64,000 nucleotides of DNA, taken from positions 990,001-1,054,000 of the forward strand of contig CP168152.1 in the NCBI GenBank assembly GCA_041545745.1, given 5' to 3'. Below the pieces are notes generated by a model. The model searched no databases. It saw only the letters and a list, made by a program, of their open reading frames with translations, and was not told the origin of the DNA. Position 1 is the first letter of the stretch, and the number at the start of each line of letters is the position of its first letter. Position numbers and translations under genes: made by a program. The stretch is from Stenotrophomonas indicatrix (GTDB lineage Bacteria > Pseudomonadota > Gammaproteobacteria > Xanthomonadales > Xanthomonadaceae). Shown in pieces: positions 9,509 to 18,425 of the stretch.

Positions 9509-9946
9509 GTGCGCCGCTCTGCTCTCCACCGCCGGTTCCAGACCTTGGCATGGCTTGCCATGCTGCTGGTGCTGCTTGCCCCGCTGGTGAGCCGCTGGCT
9601 GGCGCATGCGCACGTTGCTGTTGCTGCACCGGTGGCGGTCATGGACCACACCCTGCACGCGCAGCACGCGATGGAAGGGCATCACGACCACCACGCGATG
9701 GCAATGCAGCATGGCGAAGCGGCACCGAAGCCGCCGGCTGATCCACACGCCGACCACGAGATGGGCGTGGACTGCGACTACTGCCTGATCGCCGCACGAC
9801 TGATCACCCTGCTGGTGGCGGCGCTGCTGTTGATGATGCCGCTGGCACCGGTGTGCCGCGCGCTGCGCGGTGCGGTGCAGACGTTGCCGCAGCCGATCTG
9901 CGGCACGTTGGGAGCGCGTGGGCCACCGGTGCTGTTGGCCTTCTGA
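9509..9946 (+). CDS. Histidine-rich DUF2946 family membrane protein
   Basis: A 145-residue protein with an N-terminal hydrophobic segment (about residues 13-34), a loop unusually rich in His and Met (roughly 45-85, including HHDHHAMAMQH and HADHEMG), the CDYC motif of DUF2946 and a second hydrophobic segment. The loop looks suited to binding transition metal, though this is inference. The GTG at 9509 is the only start that preserves the basic N-terminus; an ATG at 9560 is the alternative. It precedes a TonB receptor and a PepSY protein, a common DUF2946 setting. Confidence 0.75.
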   Translation: MRRSALHRRFQTLAWLAMLLVLLAPLVSRWLAHAHVAVAAPVAVMDHTLHAQHAMEGHHDHHAMAMQHGEAAPKPPADPHADHEMGVDCDYCLIAARLITLLVAALLLMMPLAPVCRALRGAVQTLPQPICGTLGARGPPVLLAF

Positions 9947-10064
9947 GCGCTTCGCGCACGCGCTGATTGATGTTTCCTGGTTGCCAGGCCTGGCCTGGCA
10001 CTACTGCGTGCGCCTTTCTTTCTGCTGCCTCGCAGTACGGGGCGGCCTTGCATGCCGTGAACAC

Positions 10065-12203
10065 ATGAAAACCACCCCCAACTTCGCCCCGCTACGCTGG
10101 GCGACGCTGCCTGCGTTGTGCGCGTCCTTCCTGCAGGCGACGCCTGCGCTTGCCGCAGATGCCGTGGCGCCGATCACCCTGGATACCGTCCGCGTGGTCG
10201 ATACCCGCAGCGGTGCGCTGTCCTCCACCGCCAATACCGGTTCGTCGCTCGGGCTGAGCGTGCTGCAGACGCCGGCCAGCCTGACGGTGATTTCACGCGA
10301 ACAGCTGGAACAGCGCGGTGATTCCAATCTCAACGACGCGATCACCCGGGCCGGCGCGATCAGTGCCATGCCCCATCCGGGCAACGGCCTGAGTGCGCTG
10401 TCCAGCCGTGGCTTCACCGATGGCGCCTCGGTGATGCGCCTGTACGACGGTCTACGCCAGTACGGCGGCGTAGGCATCACCTTTCCGTTCGATACCTGGT
10501 CGATCGAGCGCATCGAAGTGCTGCGCGGGCCGGCCTCGGTCATCCATGGTGATGGCGCCATCGGCGGCGTGGTCAACATCGTGCCGAAAAAACCTTCGCG
10601 CGGTGCCATCGAGAACGAGGTCAGCGTCACCGTGGGCAGCGAAGATACTGCGCGCCTCGGATTCGGCAGTGGCGGTGCGCTCACGCCGGCGCTGGCCTAC
10701 CGGGTGGACGTCAGCGGCAACTACAGCAGCGGCTGGGTCGACCGCGGCCACAACGGCGATGCTACGTTTTCCGGTGCGTTGCTGTGGCAGCCACGGGCGG
10801 ATCTGCAGTTCACGCTGGCCCATGCGCAGGGCTACCAGAAGCCGATGCGCTACTTCGGTACGCCGTTGATCGATGGGCGGCAACTGGATGCACTGCGCCA
10901 CGAGAACTACAACGTGGCCGACAGCGTGATCCGTTTCCGCGACCGTTGGACCCAGCTCGATGCGCTGTGGACACCGAACGAGAACGTGGAGTGGCGCACG
11001 CGCGCCTACCAGATCGACAGCCAGCGCGATTGGCGCAACGCCGAGGCCTATGTCTACAACGATCGCACCGGCCTGATCGATCGTTCCGGCAACACCCAGA
11101 TCACCCACGACCAGGACCAGACCGGACTGACCTCCACGCTGCGCCTGCTGGGCAATGCAGGTGGTCTGCCGAACAGTTTCGCCGTTGGCTTCGATGCCAA
11201 CCGTGCGCATTTCAAGCACACCAACAACACCTATGCGGGCAGCTCGGGGCCGGTGGATCCCTTCAACCCGGTGCCCGGCGGGTTCGTCAGCGATGCCCCC
11301 AACCTGCCGCGCTACCGCAACAGCGCCGAGCAGGTCGCGTTGTTCTTGGAGGACCGGCTGGAACTGAGCGAGCGTTGGTCGGTGCTTGCTGGCGTGCGCC
11401 ACGATCGCGCGACGATCGACCGCAATGACCTGGTCAGCGGCCAGCGTGCGTTCTCCAGGACCTACATCAGCACCGGCTGGCGCGCGGGCACGGTCTTCGC
11501 GCTGCAACCATCATTGACCCTCTATGCACAGTACTCGCAGGCGGCCGACCCGGTCAGTGGTCTGTTGATGATCAGCCCGGCCAACGGCGCGTTCGATCTG
11601 GCCAAGGGCAAGCAGATCGAGGTTGGCATGAAGCAAGCCTTCGACGGAGGCGAGTGGACGCTGGCGGCCTATCGCATCCGCAAGACCGGGTTGCTCAGCC
11701 GTGACCCTTTGCAACCGGACCGTCGCGTGCAGGTGGGTGCACAGGCCTCGAAGGGAATCGAAGCCTCGTTGAACTGGGCCTTCGCGCCGCAGTGGTCGCT
11801 GGATGCCAACGCGACCGTGCTCAAGGCCGAGTTCGAGGATTTCCTGGAAGCCACCGGCACGCCGGCGGTGATCGTCTCGCGTGATGGCAACGTGCCGCCG
11901 AACGTGGCCGAGCGCCTGGCCAACGTCTGGTTGAGCTGGCAGTTCCAGCCCGACTGGAGCGTGGCCAGTGGCGTGCGTTACGTGGGCAAGCGCTATGCCG
12001 ACAATGCCAACACGCCGCAGCTTCCGGGTTACGCCACCACCGATCTGGCCCTGACCTGGCAGGCCGCGCCGCGCACACGGCTGACCGCGCGCGTGTTCAA
12101 CGTGTTCGACAAGGCGTACTACGCCACGGCGTACTACACCAGCACGCAGTGGCTGCTGGGCGCCGACCGGCGCGTCGAATTCACCTTCGACCACCGCTTC
12201 TGA
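10065..12203 (+). CDS. TonB-dependent outer-membrane receptor
   Basis: A 712-residue receptor with a signal peptide cleaved near ALA-AD (about residue 31), a TonB-box-like segment (LDTVRVVD), a plug domain with IERIEVLRGPASVIHGDGAIGGVVNIVPKKP and a 22-strand barrel ending in EFTFDHRF with terminal Phe. Such proteins import ferric siderophores, haem or other metal chelates using TonB energy. The flanking DUF2946 and PepSY genes support metal uptake; the ligand is not readable. No clear Fur box was seen upstream of this unit. Confidence 0.88.
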   Translation: MKTTPNFAPLRWATLPALCASFLQATPALAADAVAPITLDTVRVVDTRSGALSSTANTGSSLGLSVLQTPASLTVISREQLEQRGDSNLNDAITRAGAISAMPHPGNGLSALSSRGFTDGASVMRLYDGLRQYGGVGITFPFDTWSIERIEVLRGPASVIHGDGAIGGVVNIVPKKPSRGAIENEVSVTVGSEDTARLGFGSGGALTPALAYRVDVSGNYSSGWVDRGHNGDATFSGALLWQPRADLQFTLAHAQGYQKPMRYFGTPLIDGRQLDALRHENYNVADSVIRFRDRWTQLDALWTPNENVEWRTRAYQIDSQRDWRNAEAYVYNDRTGLIDRSGNTQITHDQDQTGLTSTLRLLGNAGGLPNSFAVGFDANRAHFKHTNNTYAGSSGPVDPFNPVPGGFVSDAPNLPRYRNSAEQVALFLEDRLELSERWSVLAGVRHDRATIDRNDLVSGQRAFSRTYISTGWRAGTVFALQPSLTLYAQYSQAADPVSGLLMISPANGAFDLAKGKQIEVGMKQAFDGGEWTLAAYRIRKTGLLSRDPLQPDRRVQVGAQASKGIEASLNWAFAPQWSLDANATVLKAEFEDFLEATGTPAVIVSRDGNVPPNVAERLANVWLSWQFQPDWSVASGVRYVGKRYADNANTPQLPGYATTDLALTWQAAPRTRLTARVFNVFDKAYYATAYYTSTQWLLGADRRVEFTFDHRF

Positions 12204-12214
12204 GGAGGGCCGCC

Positions 12215-13768
12215 ATGTCGCTGCGCTCCACTGCCAAGCGCTGGACCTACCTGGTGCATCGTTGGCTGGGCATCGGTGGGTGCCTGCTGATGTTGCTGTG
12301 GTTCGTCAGCGGCATGGTGATGCTGTTCGTGGGCTACCCGAAGCTGACGCCAGCGGAGCGGTTGGCCGCGCTGCCCGCATTGGCCGACGCGCGCGGTTGG
12401 CAGGCACTTTCCGTGCTGCCGGACGCCGTGCGACAGGAGCCTGAGCGAATCGTGTTGACGACGCTGCGTGGCGAACCCGCCTACGCGGTGCGCTCCGGGG
12501 CGAACATGGGCGCGTGGTCGGCGCTTACCGGGCAGGCATTGCCGCCTGTATCGGCGCAGCTGGCCGAAGTCTCCGCCGCGCAGTTCGCCGGTGGGCCTGC
12601 CTTCGTTGGCGCCATGCCGCTGGACGAAGACCGCTGGACGCATTCGCGCGCGCTGGATCCGCATCGACCGCTGTATCGCGTCGGTGTGGGTGGCGCAGAG
12701 CCTGGTGATGTCTACGTGTCCTCGCGTACCGGCGAAGTCGTACTGGATGCACCGCGCCTGCAGCAGCGCTGGAACTATGTGGGTGCGTGGTTGCACTGGC
12801 TGTACTTCCTGCGCATGCAGTCGGTGGACCCGATATGGACCTGGACGATGATCGTGCTATCGGCGCTGTGCACCGTGGCCGCGATCAGCGGGATCGTGGC
12901 CGGCATCTGGCGCTGGCGATTTCGCGGGCAGTACCGGTCTGGGTCGAAGACGCCGTACCAGGAGCCGTGGATGCGCTGGCATCACCTGATCGGCTTGATG
13001 GCGAGCGCATTCGTGTTCACCTGGATCTTCAGCGGGTTGATGTCGATGAACCCGCTTGGAGTGTTCAGCAGCTCTCGCGCCTCGCTCGACGTTGCGCGCT
13101 ATCAGGGTGAAGTGCCGGGGGGTACTGGTGTCATCGCGCAGCCAGCTGCGGTACTGGCTGCAGTACATACGGCGCAGTTCGTGCCGGTCGAGATCCAGTG
13201 GCGACGCATCGGCGGTGAACTGTTCGCGGTGGTGCTGGATGGCAATGCCGATTCGCGCGTGGTCAGAGAGCGGGGCGGCGCACTGCAGGTGTCCACTGCA
13301 TTCGGTGCAGACTGGCTGCAAGGCAGGGTAGAGGCGATGTCAGACGCGCGCCTGCGCAGATTCACCCTACTGCAGGCGCCCGATGCCTACTTCTATCCGC
13401 GCACTGCGGAGGCGATGAATGGCGCCGCAGTACGTCGTTTTCCGGTGGCGATGGCTGACTTCGATGATGCTGAAGCAACCCGCGTCTATGTCGACCTGGC
13501 TACCGGAGATCCGCTGTTGACGATGGGCAAGCGCGAGCGTGCGGGTCGCTGGCTGTTTTCCTTCCTGCACAGCTGGGATCTACCCGCGCTGCTGCGGCAG
13601 CAGAACAGCCGCCTGGTCGTGCTGCTGTTGCTCAGTCTGGCGGGCACCGCGCTGTGCACGACGGCCACGGTGATCGGCTATCGGCGATTGCGGATGACAT
13701 TCCGACGCAAGCGTCATTGGCATGCTCCGTTCTCTGAGCGCAGTCGTAGAGACCTGCCTCTCCTCTGA
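12215..13768 (+). CDS. PepSY-associated transmembrane protein
   Basis: A 517-residue inner-membrane protein with four to five hydrophobic segments: near residues 15-35 (WLGIGGCLLMLLWFVSGMVMLF), around 190-230, around 258-285 and 470-490. Periplasmic PepSY-type repeats lie between them (for example VYVDLATGDPLL). The family includes PiuB/FoxB-like proteins, some of which reduce or release iron from siderophores after receptor uptake. GAGGAGG lies just before the ATG, 11 bases after the receptor stop, so the two genes are cotranscribed. Confidence 0.8.
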   Translation: MSLRSTAKRWTYLVHRWLGIGGCLLMLLWFVSGMVMLFVGYPKLTPAERLAALPALADARGWQALSVLPDAVRQEPERIVLTTLRGEPAYAVRSGANMGAWSALTGQALPPVSAQLAEVSAAQFAGGPAFVGAMPLDEDRWTHSRALDPHRPLYRVGVGGAEPGDVYVSSRTGEVVLDAPRLQQRWNYVGAWLHWLYFLRMQSVDPIWTWTMIVLSALCTVAAISGIVAGIWRWRFRGQYRSGSKTPYQEPWMRWHHLIGLMASAFVFTWIFSGLMSMNPLGVFSSSRASLDVARYQGEVPGGTGVIAQPAAVLAAVHTAQFVPVEIQWRRIGGELFAVVLDGNADSRVVRERGGALQVSTAFGADWLQGRVEAMSDARLRRFTLLQAPDAYFYPRTAEAMNGAAVRRFPVAMADFDDAEATRVYVDLATGDPLLTMGKRERAGRWLFSFLHSWDLPALLRQQNSRLVVLLLLSLAGTALCTTATVIGYRRLRMTFRRKRHWHAPFSERSRRDLPLL

Positions 13769-13969
13769 TGGTGGACGCCCGCGCTCTCCAGCACATGACA
13801 GGGACGTCAGCCGCGCTCGCGTGCATCGACCGATCCGCCGGGCCGCTGAAGAGCCCGCCTTGGTGCTGTACACATCCTGGCTGCAGCAGTCGTGAACCGG
13901 GGTGGCCGCGCCCTACCAAAGGACCGTCGGGCGCGGCATCATGGCAGGGCTCCCGGCACGGAACCCTGC

Positions 13970-14617
13970 ATGTCTTCCACCGTTCACCACAAGCAGCGCA
14001 TCGGCGCCGATCAGTTCACCGGCCGGAAGGTGGTCGACCAGCAGTTCCTCGAGTGCGATTTCTCCGGCGCTGACCTCACCGCCACCGAGTTCGTGAACTG
14101 CGGCTTCTACGACGCCGACACCCGCACCGGGTGCCGTTTCAGTGGTGCCACGTTGAAGGAAGCCAGCTTCCGCCAGTGCGACATCAGCATGTGCAACTTC
14201 AACTTCATCAAGGCGCTGGGGCTGGAAATCAGCGAGTGCCGCGCGCAGGGCGCCGATTTCAGCAACGCCAGTTTCATGAACCAGATCACCACGCGAAGCT
14301 GGTTCTGCAGCGCCTTCATCAAGAAGACCAACCTGCGTTATGCCAATTTCTCGCGGGTGACGCTGGAGAAGTGCGAGCTGTGGGAAAACCGCTGGGACGG
14401 GGCCAACGTCAGCGGTGCCAGTTTTGCAGGGTCGGATCTGTCCGGCGGCCAGTTCGATGGCATCGACTGGAACACGGCCAACTTCACCGATTGCGACCTG
14501 ACCAACTCCGAACTGGGCGAGCTGGACGTGCGCAGCACCAATCTGCGTGGCGCCACGTTGGATGTGCAGCAGGTGGCGCTGCTGATGCAGCGGATCGGCA
14601 TTACTGTGGTGCCTTGA
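13970..14617 (+). CDS. qnr: SmQnr-type pentapeptide repeat protein
   Basis: A 215-residue protein made of tandem pentapeptide repeats (pattern A/C-D/N-L/F-X-X) interrupted by the conserved segments seen in plasmid QnrB, for example NQITTRSWFCSAFI and LEKCELWENRWDGANVSGASF, and ending GITVVP. Qnr proteins form a right-handed beta-helix dimer that mimics DNA and protects gyrase and topoisomerase IV from fluoroquinolones. A chromosomal copy of this type is characteristic of S. maltophilia. ATG 13970 gives the QnrB-like N-terminus. No regulator gene sits immediately next to it. Confidence 0.92.
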   Translation: MSSTVHHKQRIGADQFTGRKVVDQQFLECDFSGADLTATEFVNCGFYDADTRTGCRFSGATLKEASFRQCDISMCNFNFIKALGLEISECRAQGADFSNASFMNQITTRSWFCSAFIKKTNLRYANFSRVTLEKCELWENRWDGANVSGASFAGSDLSGGQFDGIDWNTANFTDCDLTNSELGELDVRSTNLRGATLDVQQVALLMQRIGITVVP

Positions 14618-14632
14618 GCGTGCGTCGGGGTG

Positions 14633-15316
14633 CTATGCCGGTGTGGCCGGCGCGTAGGCCACCCATCCTTTGAAGCTGAAGCCGGCGTAGAACAATTCCA
14701 CGTTCTCGAAGCCAGCCTCCTGCAGCAGCGCCACTTCCTGCTCGGGCGACAGCAGCGGCAGACGCTCGGTGATGGCGGCGACCGCGCGCTGCGCATCGGC
14801 ACGTGGAATACCGGAGGCCTCGCCGAATGCGGCGTAGCGTTGCAGCCAGCGATGCTTGCCGTCTGCGTCCTGCGGCACGCTGTGGTGGGCGACCACCAGC
14901 GGCGCACCCGGTCGCAGCCGTTGCCGCAGTTCGCGCAGGGTATGCAGGCGCTGCTCAACGGTGAGGAAATGCAGGGTCAGCAGGCAGGTGGCGCCGTCGA
15001 AGACGGTCTGCGGGGCATCGTCGATGTAGCCTTCCAGCAACGTGACCTGCGCCATCAATGGCCCCAGGGTCTGCTCGGCCAGCGCGAGCATGGGCGCGGC
15101 CGGGTCGATGCCGAGCATCCGCCATTGCGGATGCGCTTCGGCGAAGGCCTTGAGCTCCAGGCCGCCACCGGCGCCGAGCACCAGCACCTGGCCATCGTCG
15201 GGCACATGTTCGGCCAGCAGCAGGTGGGTCATCTGCTGCAGTCCGAGGAAACCCGGCACCTGCCGCAGCGGACCGTCGGCATAGCGGGCGACGGCGTGGG
15301 GATCGGAGAAGGACAT
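14633..15316 (-). CDS. Class I SAM-dependent methyltransferase
   Basis: A 227-residue Rossmann-fold methyltransferase. Motif I is VLVLGAGGGLELKAF near residue 43, followed by the acidic loop MLGIDPAAPML, and the later LRPGAPLVVAHHSV matches motif post-III of Methyltransf_25-type enzymes. The C-terminal FYAGFSFKGWVAY resembles proteins that cluster with CmoA-like enzymes. The substrate is not indicated. It converges on qnr with a 15-base gap. ATG 15316 was chosen over 15325 because a GGA ribosome site fits better. Confidence 0.8.
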   Translation of the reverse strand: MSFSDPHAVARYADGPLRQVPGFLGLQQMTHLLLAEHVPDDGQVLVLGAGGGLELKAFAEAHPQWRMLGIDPAAPMLALAEQTLGPLMAQVTLLEGYIDDAPQTVFDGATCLLTLHFLTVEQRLHTLRELRQRLRPGAPLVVAHHSVPQDADGKHRWLQRYAAFGEASGIPRADAQRAVAAITERLPLLSPEQEVALLQEAGFENVELFYAGFSFKGWVAYAPATPA

Positions 15317-15433
15317 CGGAAGCATTCCTGCAGCAATGGCGAACGTCCACTTTACCGCGCTGCGCAAGTGTCGATTGCATGAACGCCCGCCTTTGCTTAA
15401 GGTCTGCGCCTGCCTGCATTCCAGAGATCGCGA

Positions 15434-15907
15434 ATGGACCCTCGCACACCCCCGATGCCATCGACGGAAGCCTTCGAACTGGCGCTGACATTGCTCGGAC
15501 GGGAGGACGTGGATGAGGAGCAGGCCGAGCGGGCACTGCTCGCGCTCGGCAGCGAACACGGGCCGATGCGCCGCCTGCTGGTGTGGTTGCCTGAAGCCTT
15601 CGCCATGGCCTTGATCGGACATATGGAACTGGGCGTGCAGTTGCCCGGTACATTCACCGCCTCCGACGCGCAGGGTGAGCTGCATGAACTGCCGCTCGAT
15701 CGCGAACCGGTATTCGTCGATGGCCTGCAGCGCGCCCTGGCCATGTACCACGAAGGTCCGCGCGCTGCATTCAAGGCGATCTGCCAGCGGAGTTCGTTGC
15801 TCAATGCGATCGACAACGCCTTGAACGCCGGAGTTGATCTGCAGGGCGCGACGCTTTCGGGTCCGGAGCTTCTGGACATCCCGGCAGAGACCTACCTCGC
15901 TGATTGA
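15434..15907 (+). CDS. Hypothetical protein, 157 aa
   Basis: I do not recognise this protein. It is acidic, soluble and mostly helical by composition, starting MDPRTPPMPSTEAFELALTL, with a run EDVDEEQAERALLALG and no signal peptide, membrane segment or metal motif. It is divergent from the methyltransferase gene (117-bp gap) and convergent with the MocR regulator. Codon usage and GC at third positions look like its neighbours, so it is probably a real, resident gene. Confidence 0.6.
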   Translation: MDPRTPPMPSTEAFELALTLLGREDVDEEQAERALLALGSEHGPMRRLLVWLPEAFAMALIGHMELGVQLPGTFTASDAQGELHELPLDREPVFVDGLQRALAMYHEGPRAAFKAICQRSSLLNAIDNALNAGVDLQGATLSGPELLDIPAETYLAD

Positions 15908-15940
15908 GCCCGGGGTAGTCAACAGCCGGTCAATCGCCAG

Positions 15941-17332
15941 TCATCCCTCTCGCGTCTGCAACGCCTTCCCAAGCACCTGCCAGATCTTCGGGTCCTGGCA
16001 CTGCGACACATTGAATCGCACGTAATCAGCAGCTTTCTGCGACTGGCTGAAGGCATTGCCCGGCGCCACCACCACGCCTTCGCGCAGGCACTGCCGTGCC
16101 ACCGCCGATGCATCACGACCGTCGGGCAGCTGGCACCACAGGAACAGCCCGGCATCGGGCTGCAGCCATGGCGTGATGCCCAGCTTCTGCACCTGCCGCA
16201 GCGTGTGCTTGCGTGCATCGGCCAAGCGCGTGCGCACCGACTGCATGTGGCGGCGGTAGCCACTATCGGTGAGTGCGATCTGCATCAGGTGCGCGGCCAG
16301 GTGCCCACCGCCGAAGCTGGTGGCCAGCTTCAGATCGGTCAGTGCCTCGATCCAGTCAGGGCGTGCGGCGATGTAGCCGCAGCGCGATGCCGCCGAGATG
16401 GTCTTGGAGAAACTACCGACATGGATCACCCGCGACAATCCATCCAGCGCTGCCAGCCGCGGCGCCGGACGCAGCTCGAAGTCGGCAAAGATGTCATCTT
16501 CGATGATGATCAGTTCGCTGTGTTCGGCCAGGCCCAGCAGGCGATGTGCAGTGGTCGCCGACAGCACCGCGCCGGTCGGGTTGTGCAGCCCGGCGTTGGT
16601 GATGTACAGGCGCGGCGCGTGTTCCTGCAGCGCGCTGGCAAACACCTGCAGGTCCGGCCCGGTGTGCGTGTACGGTATGCCGATGGCCTGTACCTGATGG
16701 GCCTTCAACATCGCGTGGTAATTGAAATAGCTGGGGTCGTCGACCAGCACGCAGTCGCCGGGCTTCAACAGGAAGCGGCAGATCAGGTCGACCGCGTGCG
16801 TCCCCGATTCGGCCAGCAGCAGCTGCTCCATCGATGCTTCGATGCCCAGCGTGGCCGCGCGTCGCTGCAGCGTCTGTCGCAATGCCGGCAGGCCGAGCGG
16901 CCCCGCGTAGTCGACCAGGTGTGCGGCGTCGGCGCGGGCCATGCGGCGCAGGCCACGGCGCAGGCCATCGTGGTACAGCCAGTCACTGGGCATCCAGCCG
17001 CAGCCGGGCTTGAGGTGGCCGGGCGGAGTTTCCAGTGATTGCCGCGATACCCACAAGGGGTCCACCGCGCGATCAAGGCGCGGTTCCATTTCGGCCAGCG
17101 CCAGCGGTGCTGCCGGGCCGGCCACGTAGAAGCCGGAGCCGGCGCGCGCGGCGATCACGCCCTCGGCCGCCAATCGTTCGTAGGCCTCGACCACGGTGGA
17201 CACGGAAACGCCCATCGCCGTGGCCTGCGCGCGCACCGAGGGCAGGCGGCTGCCCGGGCCATCCAGGCGCGAACTGATTCGGGCGCGGACGGCGTGGATG
17301 ACGCTGTCGATGCGGCTGGGCGGTCGGGACAT
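15941..17332 (-). CDS. MocR/PdxR-type regulator with aminotransferase domain
   Basis: A 463-residue fusion of an N-terminal GntR winged helix (LPSVRAQATAMGVSVSTVVEAYERLAAEGVI, about residues 28-60) with a fold-type I aminotransferase domain. The PLP site is visible: D and N residues around IIEDDIFADF and the Schiff-base lysine in HVGSFSKTISAASRCGY. MocR proteins use PLP as a sensor rather than as a catalyst. It is divergent from an EamA exporter, with a clear inverted repeat between them, so regulation of that exporter is likely. Confidence 0.88.
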   Translation of the reverse strand: MSRPPSRIDSVIHAVRARISSRLDGPGSRLPSVRAQATAMGVSVSTVVEAYERLAAEGVIAARAGSGFYVAGPAAPLALAEMEPRLDRAVDPLWVSRQSLETPPGHLKPGCGWMPSDWLYHDGLRRGLRRMARADAAHLVDYAGPLGLPALRQTLQRRAATLGIEASMEQLLLAESGTHAVDLICRFLLKPGDCVLVDDPSYFNYHAMLKAHQVQAIGIPYTHTGPDLQVFASALQEHAPRLYITNAGLHNPTGAVLSATTAHRLLGLAEHSELIIIEDDIFADFELRPAPRLAALDGLSRVIHVGSFSKTISAASRCGYIAARPDWIEALTDLKLATSFGGGHLAAHLMQIALTDSGYRRHMQSVRTRLADARKHTLRQVQKLGITPWLQPDAGLFLWCQLPDGRDASAVARQCLREGVVVAPGNAFSQSQKAADYVRFNVSQCQDPKIWQVLGKALQTREG

Positions 17333-17339
17333 GCGCGTG

Positions 17340-17384
17340 ACTGTAAGGGAATTGTGGGCAGTACAGTTACTTGTGACTGTACTG
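17340..17384. promoter_or_regulatory. Candidate MocR operator
   Basis: A perfect 9-bp inverted repeat (CAGTACAGT at 17359-17367, ACTGTACTG at 17376-17384, 8-bp spacer) lies between the divergent mocR and EamA genes. A third half-site ACTGTA at 17340-17345 makes a direct repeat with 17376-17381, spaced 36 bp. MocR regulators typically bind spaced direct and inverted half-sites in such a gap. Confidence 0.65.
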
Positions 17385-17465
17385 GATTGTAGCTGTGTAT
17401 CGCCCGTGCCTGGTGGCCCAATGACGGGCACGGCCGGCCATTGCCCGGCATTTCTGGAGCAGGGT

Positions 17466-18329
17466 GTGGAACGGTCGGCAAGCGGATGGATCAATGGCTT
17501 CATCGGTGTGGTGATCTTCGCCGGCTCGTTGCCGGCCACCCGCCTGGCAGTGATGGAGCTGGACGCCAGCTTCGTCACCGCCGCACGCGCCAGCATCGCC
17601 GCGTTGCTGGGGCTGGTGCTGCTGCTGGCTTTGCGCCAGCCGCGCCCGGTCAGAGGTGATCTGCCCGGTCTGGTGCTGGTCAGCCTGGGCGTAGTGGTGG
17701 GCTTCCCCTTGCTGACCGCGTTCGCCCTGCGCCACGCCTCCTCGGCACACACCATTGTGTTCCTCGGACTGCTGCCGCTGAGCACGGCGGTATTCGGCGT
17801 CCTGCGTGGCGGTGACCGGCCACGCCCGGCGTTCTGGGTGTTCTCGCTGCTGGGCAGCGCCTGTGTGGTCGGCTACGCCGCGCGCAACGGCATCGAGGCT
17901 TCTGTGCAGGCCGACCTGCTGATGCTGGCGGCGATCGTGGTGTGCGGACTCGGCTATGCCGAGGGCGGCCGCCTGGCCCGGCATCTGGGTGGCTGGCAAG
18001 TGATCAGTTGGGCACTGCTGCTGGCATTGCCGGTGATGCTGCCGCTGATGGTGGCGATGCGCCCGTCCTCGTTCACGGCGGTCGCCGCGTCGGCCTGGTG
18101 GGCGCTGGGGTACGTGGCGGTGTTCAGCATGCTGGTCGGTTTCCTGTTCTGGTATCGCGGCCTGGCCCAGGGCGGTATCGCTGCGGTCGGCCAGCTGCAG
18201 CTGCTGCAGCCGTTCTTCGGCCTGGCGCTGGCGGCGCTGCTGCTGCACGAGACCGTCAGCGCCGGCATGTTGCTGGTGACCGTGGCAGCGGTGATCTGCG
18301 TGGCCGGTGCCCGCCGCTTCAGCCGCTGA
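17466..18329 (+). CDS. EamA/DMT superfamily transporter
   Basis: A 287-residue protein with ten hydrophobic helices in two five-helix halves, the EamA (RhaT/YdcZ-type) architecture. These carriers usually export amino acids or small metabolites across the inner membrane. I chose the GTG at 17466 because GGAGCAGGG lies just before it and the first helix then starts after a short charged N-terminus; an ATG at 17421 would add 15 residues containing a Cys. Divergence from a MocR gene suggests control by that regulator. Confidence 0.82.
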   Translation: MERSASGWINGFIGVVIFAGSLPATRLAVMELDASFVTAARASIAALLGLVLLLALRQPRPVRGDLPGLVLVSLGVVVGFPLLTAFALRHASSAHTIVFLGLLPLSTAVFGVLRGGDRPRPAFWVFSLLGSACVVGYAARNGIEASVQADLLMLAAIVVCGLGYAEGGRLARHLGGWQVISWALLLALPVMLPLMVAMRPSSFTAVAASAWWALGYVAVFSMLVGFLFWYRGLAQGGIAAVGQLQLLQPFFGLALAALLLHETVSAGMLLVTVAAVICVAGARRFSR

Positions 18330-18425
18330 CAGCACAGCCTTATCGCCGTGCGATACCGTTGGCGTATCGCGCGGGCGTGCAAACAGTATTGGCCCAGGAG
18401 GATGCCGCTCGCCGATGCTGGCTGG

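Noticed and set aside
18402..18425. Earlier ATG for the SDR gene
   Set aside because: The ribosome site touches the ATG directly, which is too close; kept as an alternative in the gene entry.
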